NCBI GenBank assembly: GCA_016791285.1 | Contig: JAEUMX010000104.1 | Location: forward strand, 1-10,108 | Direction of reading: 5' to 3' | Length of the DNA stretch: 10,108 bases | From: Burkholderiales bacterium | Lineage (GTDB): Bacteria; Pseudomonadota; Gammaproteobacteria; Burkholderiales; JAEUMW01 | Part shown: piece after piece, positions 8,113 through 10,108 of the stretch | How the letters are laid out: each line of letters opens with the position of its first letter | Position numbering within the stretch: the first letter of the stretch is position 1 | Position numbers and translations under genes: made by a program | The notes under the pieces: generated by a model | Seen by the model: the letters and a program-made list of their open reading frames with translations, nothing else | What the model was told of the DNA's origin: nothing | Databases searched by the model: none

Positions 8113-8543
8113 TCGCGCTTTCGATTTCCGCGGGTGCCGCAACGAAGCTCGCGGCCATCTGCCGGGACGCCCTTCCGCGCGAAGCGGCGGGCTTCCTGCT
8201 GGGGCGGGTCGACGACCGCATTGCGATCGTCACGGATATCGCACCTGCTCGCGAATCGGCAACGGGTATAGACTCGTTCGCCATCCCAGACCACGAACTG
8301 CGTCGCGCGGCGGCTTACGCCGCGGACCGCGGCGAGCGCATTGTCGCGCTATACCATTCGCATCCGAGTGGCGAGACCCGACTCAGCGCGAGCGACCGCG
8401 CGGCGCTGCGCCATTCCCGGTGGCCTTGGGTCATTGTCACCGTCGCCATGGACGGGGGCGACGCGACGCTCTCCGGGTATGCGCCGGGAGAAGGCGGCAT
8501 CGCCATACGCATCACGACAATCGATCCAGCAATCCCCCGTTGA
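8109..8543 (+). CDS. JAMM/MPN (JAB) domain zinc metallopeptidase
   Basis: This 144-residue, single-domain protein belongs to the JAB/MPN/Mov34 family, whose active members are zinc isopeptidases or peptidases that cut after ubiquitin-like or sulfur-carrier proteins. The complete active-site set is present: E25 in PREAAGFLLGR, then H83, H85, S93 and D96 in HSHPSGETRLSASD. This fits H-x-H-x7-S-x2-D exactly, so it should be catalytically competent. The size matches stand-alone prokaryotic JAB proteins such as those that process CysO/ThiS-like carriers. The start is GTG at 8109, overlapping the upstream TGA in GTGA. No strong RBS is seen, so translation probably depends on ribosomes finishing the 384-codon gene. 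No ubiquitin-like, E1-like or E2-like gene is adjacent. The natural targets may be the two upstream proteins, which is inference. The family call is firm; the substrate is unknown. Confidence 0.93.
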   Translation: MIALSISAGAATKLAAICRDALPREAAGFLLGRVDDRIAIVTDIAPARESATGIDSFAIPDHELRRAAAYAADRGERIVALYHSHPSGETRLSASDRAALRHSRWPWVIVTVAMDGGDATLSGYAPGEGGIAIRITTIDPAIPR

Positions 8544-8568
8544 TTACGGCTGATAGCGAAGGGATAAT
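8540..8568 (+). promoter_or_regulatory. Predicted sigma70-type promoter for hao
   Basis: TTGATT (8540-8545, 4 of 6 matching TTGACA) and GATAAT (8563-8568, 5 of 6 matching TATAAT) are separated by exactly 17 bp. Transcription would begin near 8574-8577, about 40 bases before the hao ATG. The -35 overlaps the stop codon of the JAMM-peptidase gene. This suggests hao is transcribed separately from the upstream cassette. Confidence 0.6.
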
Positions 8569-8571
8569 CCC
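8561..8571 (+). promoter_or_regulatory. Palindrome overlapping the hao -10 box (possible operator)
   Basis: GGGATAATCCC is a perfect inverted repeat (GGGAT-A-ATCCC) lying across the predicted -10 hexamer. It is followed at once by a second GC palindrome, CCCCGGGG (8569-8576), at the probable transcription start. Such placement would suit a repressor site, but a short palindrome can arise by chance and I know of no matching regulator. Confidence 0.3.
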
Positions 8572-8601
8572 CGGGGGCGCCGTCTGAATTCCTTTAGCCT
8601 T

Positions 8602-8608
8602 GGGAGGA
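8602..8608 (+). promoter_or_regulatory. Strong ribosome binding site of hao
   Basis: GGGAGGA lies six bases before the ATG at 8615 and is close to the ideal Shine-Dalgarno sequence. It fixes the start of the hao frame and predicts efficient translation. Confidence 0.8.
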
Positions 8609-8614
8609 ACTCAC

Positions 8615-10108
8615 ATGTTCAAGCTCATCGCTCGCGGTTGGATGGTCATCACGCTGGCGCTGGCCTCGCCATGGACGCTGGCGCAGATCTGGGACACGGT
8701 GCCGGACGAGACGCTCAAGGCGCTCAACGTCGAGCGCTCGGCCTCGCCGAAGCAGCTCTACGAGGCGCTGACCGCGCGCTACAAGACCAACCTCACCAAG
8801 GGCAAGCTTGCCAAATGGTGGGAGCCGATACCGATGGACCAGTATCTCGCGCCGAGCCTGTTCTACAAGCCGCCGCCGGAGCTGAACATCGAAGTCACGC
8901 GCGAACAGTGCGTCGGCTGCCACGAGACAGTCACGCACGGCTGGGTGCAGTCGTGGCAGCAGAGCGTGCATGCCAATCTCGACGCGTTGCGCAAGCTGCC
9001 AGCCGGCGATACGCGCGCCTACAAGACGACCATCCTCGCCGAGGTCGAGGCAGGGCTGCGCGCACAGGGTCTGCTGGACACCGGCCGCCCGCTGCAGGAA
9101 GTCGGCTGCATCGATTGCCACATGGGCGTCGGCAAGGCTGGCGGCAACCATGCGCGCGACCTGCACCTGCCGAGTCGCGCCGAATGCGGCACCTGTCACA
9201 TCAAGCAGTTCGCCGAGGCCGAGTCCGAGCGCGACACCCAGGTCTGGCCGCAAAAGCAATGGGACCCGGGCCATCCGTCGCACGCGGTGGACTACACCGC
9301 CAACGTCGAGCTCGCGACCTGGGCGGCGCTGCAGCAGCGCGAGGTCGCCACCGCCTGTACGATGTGCCACTACAACCAGGCCAAGTGCGACGGCTGCCAC
9401 ACCCGCCACGACTTCTCGACCGTCGAGGCGCGCAAGCCCGAGGCCTGTGCCACCTGCCACAACGGCGTCGACCACAACGAATACGAGCAGTACCTGCTCT
9501 CCAAGCACGGCACGCGCTACCAAGTGCAGGGGGCCAGTTGGGACTGGAACGCGCGGCTGGCCGATGCCTACACCAAGGGGCGGCAGAGCGCGCCGACCTG
9601 CCAGACCTGCCATTTCGAGTACAAGGGCCAGTACACGCACAACGTGACGCGCAAGGTGCGCTGGGGCTTCCTGCCATTCAAGAACATCGCCGACAACCTG
9701 GACCACCCCTGGTTCAAGGAGCGGAAGGACGCGTGGATGGCGACCTGCTCGCAATGCCACAGCCCGCGGTTCGCGACGACCTACCTGACCATGTCCGATA
9801 CCGGCATCAAGGAGGGCGTCAAGCTGGTCGAGGACTCGCGCAAGGTGGTGCAAAAGCTCTTCGACGACAAGCTGATGGTCGGGCAAAAGACCAACCGGCC
9901 GGCGCCCCCTGAACCGGAGAAGGACGAACCGGGCGCCTTCAACTCGCTTTTCTTCAGCAAAGGCAATACGTCCACGGTGGTGGACCGCACCTTTGCCGAG
10001 ATGTGGGAGCAGCATGTCGCGCGCTACATGAAGGGCCTGCAGCACGTCAACCCGGGCGGCTGGAGCTACACGCACGGCTGGTCCGACCTGATCAAGGACC
10101 AGACCATC
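8615..10108 (+). CDS. hao: Hydroxylamine oxidoreductase, octahaem cytochrome c (3'-truncated)
   Basis: This periplasmic enzyme oxidises hydroxylamine to NO/nitrite and passes electrons to c-type cytochromes. The first 498 codons are visible and the frame is still open at the window end. The full protein is usually about 570 residues. Residues 1-23 form a Sec signal peptide, with probable cleavage after WTLA. There are eight CXXCH haem sites, with first Cys at 99, 165, 191, 248, 258, 278, 329 and 378. The fourth (CTMCH, C248) is in the position of the P460 haem. Y485 in NPGGWSYTHGW corresponds by context to the Tyr467 that cross-links P460 in Nitrosomonas europaea HAO. D286 and H287 (GVDHN) match its active-site Asp/His pair. 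Long stretches such as VGCIDCH, CGTCH, FAEAESERDT, RKPEACATCH and GQKTNRP agree with the N. europaea protein as I remember it. This points to a true oxidative HAO rather than a reductive relative lacking the tyrosine. Confidence 0.97.
   Translation, partial: MFKLIARGWMVITLALASPWTLAQIWDTVPDETLKALNVERSASPKQLYEALTARYKTNLTKGKLAKWWEPIPMDQYLAPSLFYKPPPELNIEVTREQCVGCHETVTHGWVQSWQQSVHANLDALRKLPAGDTRAYKTTILAEVEAGLRAQGLLDTGRPLQEVGCIDCHMGVGKAGGNHARDLHLPSRAECGTCHIKQFAEAESERDTQVWPQKQWDPGHPSHAVDYTANVELATWAALQQREVATACTMCHYNQAKCDGCHTRHDFSTVEARKPEACATCHNGVDHNEYEQYLLSKHGTRYQVQGASWDWNARLADAYTKGRQSAPTCQTCHFEYKGQYTHNVTRKVRWGFLPFKNIADNLDHPWFKERKDAWMATCSQCHSPRFATTYLTMSDTGIKEGVKLVEDSRKVVQKLFDDKLMVGQKTNRPAPPEPEKDEPGAFNSLFFSKGNTSTVVDRTFAEMWEQHVARYMKGLQHVNPGGWSYTHGWSDLIKDQTI

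Noticed and set aside
5402..8543. Known bacterial ubiquitin-like conjugation (Bil-type) operon
   Set aside because: The JAMM peptidase fits, but neither of the other two genes shows an E1 nucleotide-binding motif, an E2 catalytic domain or a ubiquitin-like fold with a Gly-Gly end.
8594..10075. 493-codon open frame on the minus strand across hao
   Set aside because: The plus strand encodes a continuous HAO with eight haem sites and a strong RBS. The antisense frame has low-complexity Arg/Leu/Val composition typical of the reverse strand of GC-rich genes.

Overview
This is GC-rich bacterial DNA (above 60 percent G+C by eye) with tightly packed genes, all on the + strand. The sdhCDAB genes encode a typical proteobacterial/mitochondrial-type succinate:quinone oxidoreductase. 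The window ends in a gene for a genuine hydroxylamine oxidoreductase (HAO). Together these suggest a high-GC member of the Pseudomonadota that oxidises ammonia or methane (a nitrifier, or a methanotroph that uses HAO to remove hydroxylamine). That assignment is inference; no rRNA or other taxonomic marker is present.

Layout, left to right. (1) 2-868: the C-terminal part of a NodT/OprM-type outer-membrane efflux channel, cut by the window start. (2) 1002-1712: a compact FAD/NAD(P)-binding flavoprotein reductase of the ferredoxin-reductase superfamily, without an iron-sulfur domain. (3) 1864-5311: sdhC, sdhD, sdhA and sdhB, a complete complex II operon with all expected FAD, Fe-S and haem residues. 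(4) 5402-8543: three closely spaced genes (516, 384 and 144 codons) forming one apparent operon. The first two I cannot assign to a family. The third is a JAMM/MPN (JAB) metallopeptidase with a perfect motif, and its GTG start overlaps the preceding stop codon. (5) 8615 to the window end: hao, an eight-haem HAO preceded by a good sigma70-type promoter and a strong ribosome binding site.

How the genes may work together. The SDH genes form a self-contained respiratory module in the inner membrane. HAO is a periplasmic enzyme with its own promoter, so it probably begins a separate transcription unit whose partners (for example haoB and cytochrome c genes) would lie beyond the window. The middle cassette is the part not explained by known biology. 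A JAMM peptidase is translationally coupled to a protein with a His-rich N-terminus and a C-terminal membrane region, and both follow a large soluble beta-rich protein. No ubiquitin-like, E1 or E2 gene is present. It is therefore not one of the described bacterial ubiquitin-like conjugation operons and may be an uncharacterised peptidase-substrate system.

There are no tRNA or rRNA genes, CRISPR arrays or mobile elements that I can see, and no stretch over 300 bases lacks a gene. The longest gaps are 869-1001 (133 bases) and 1713-1863 (151 bases).
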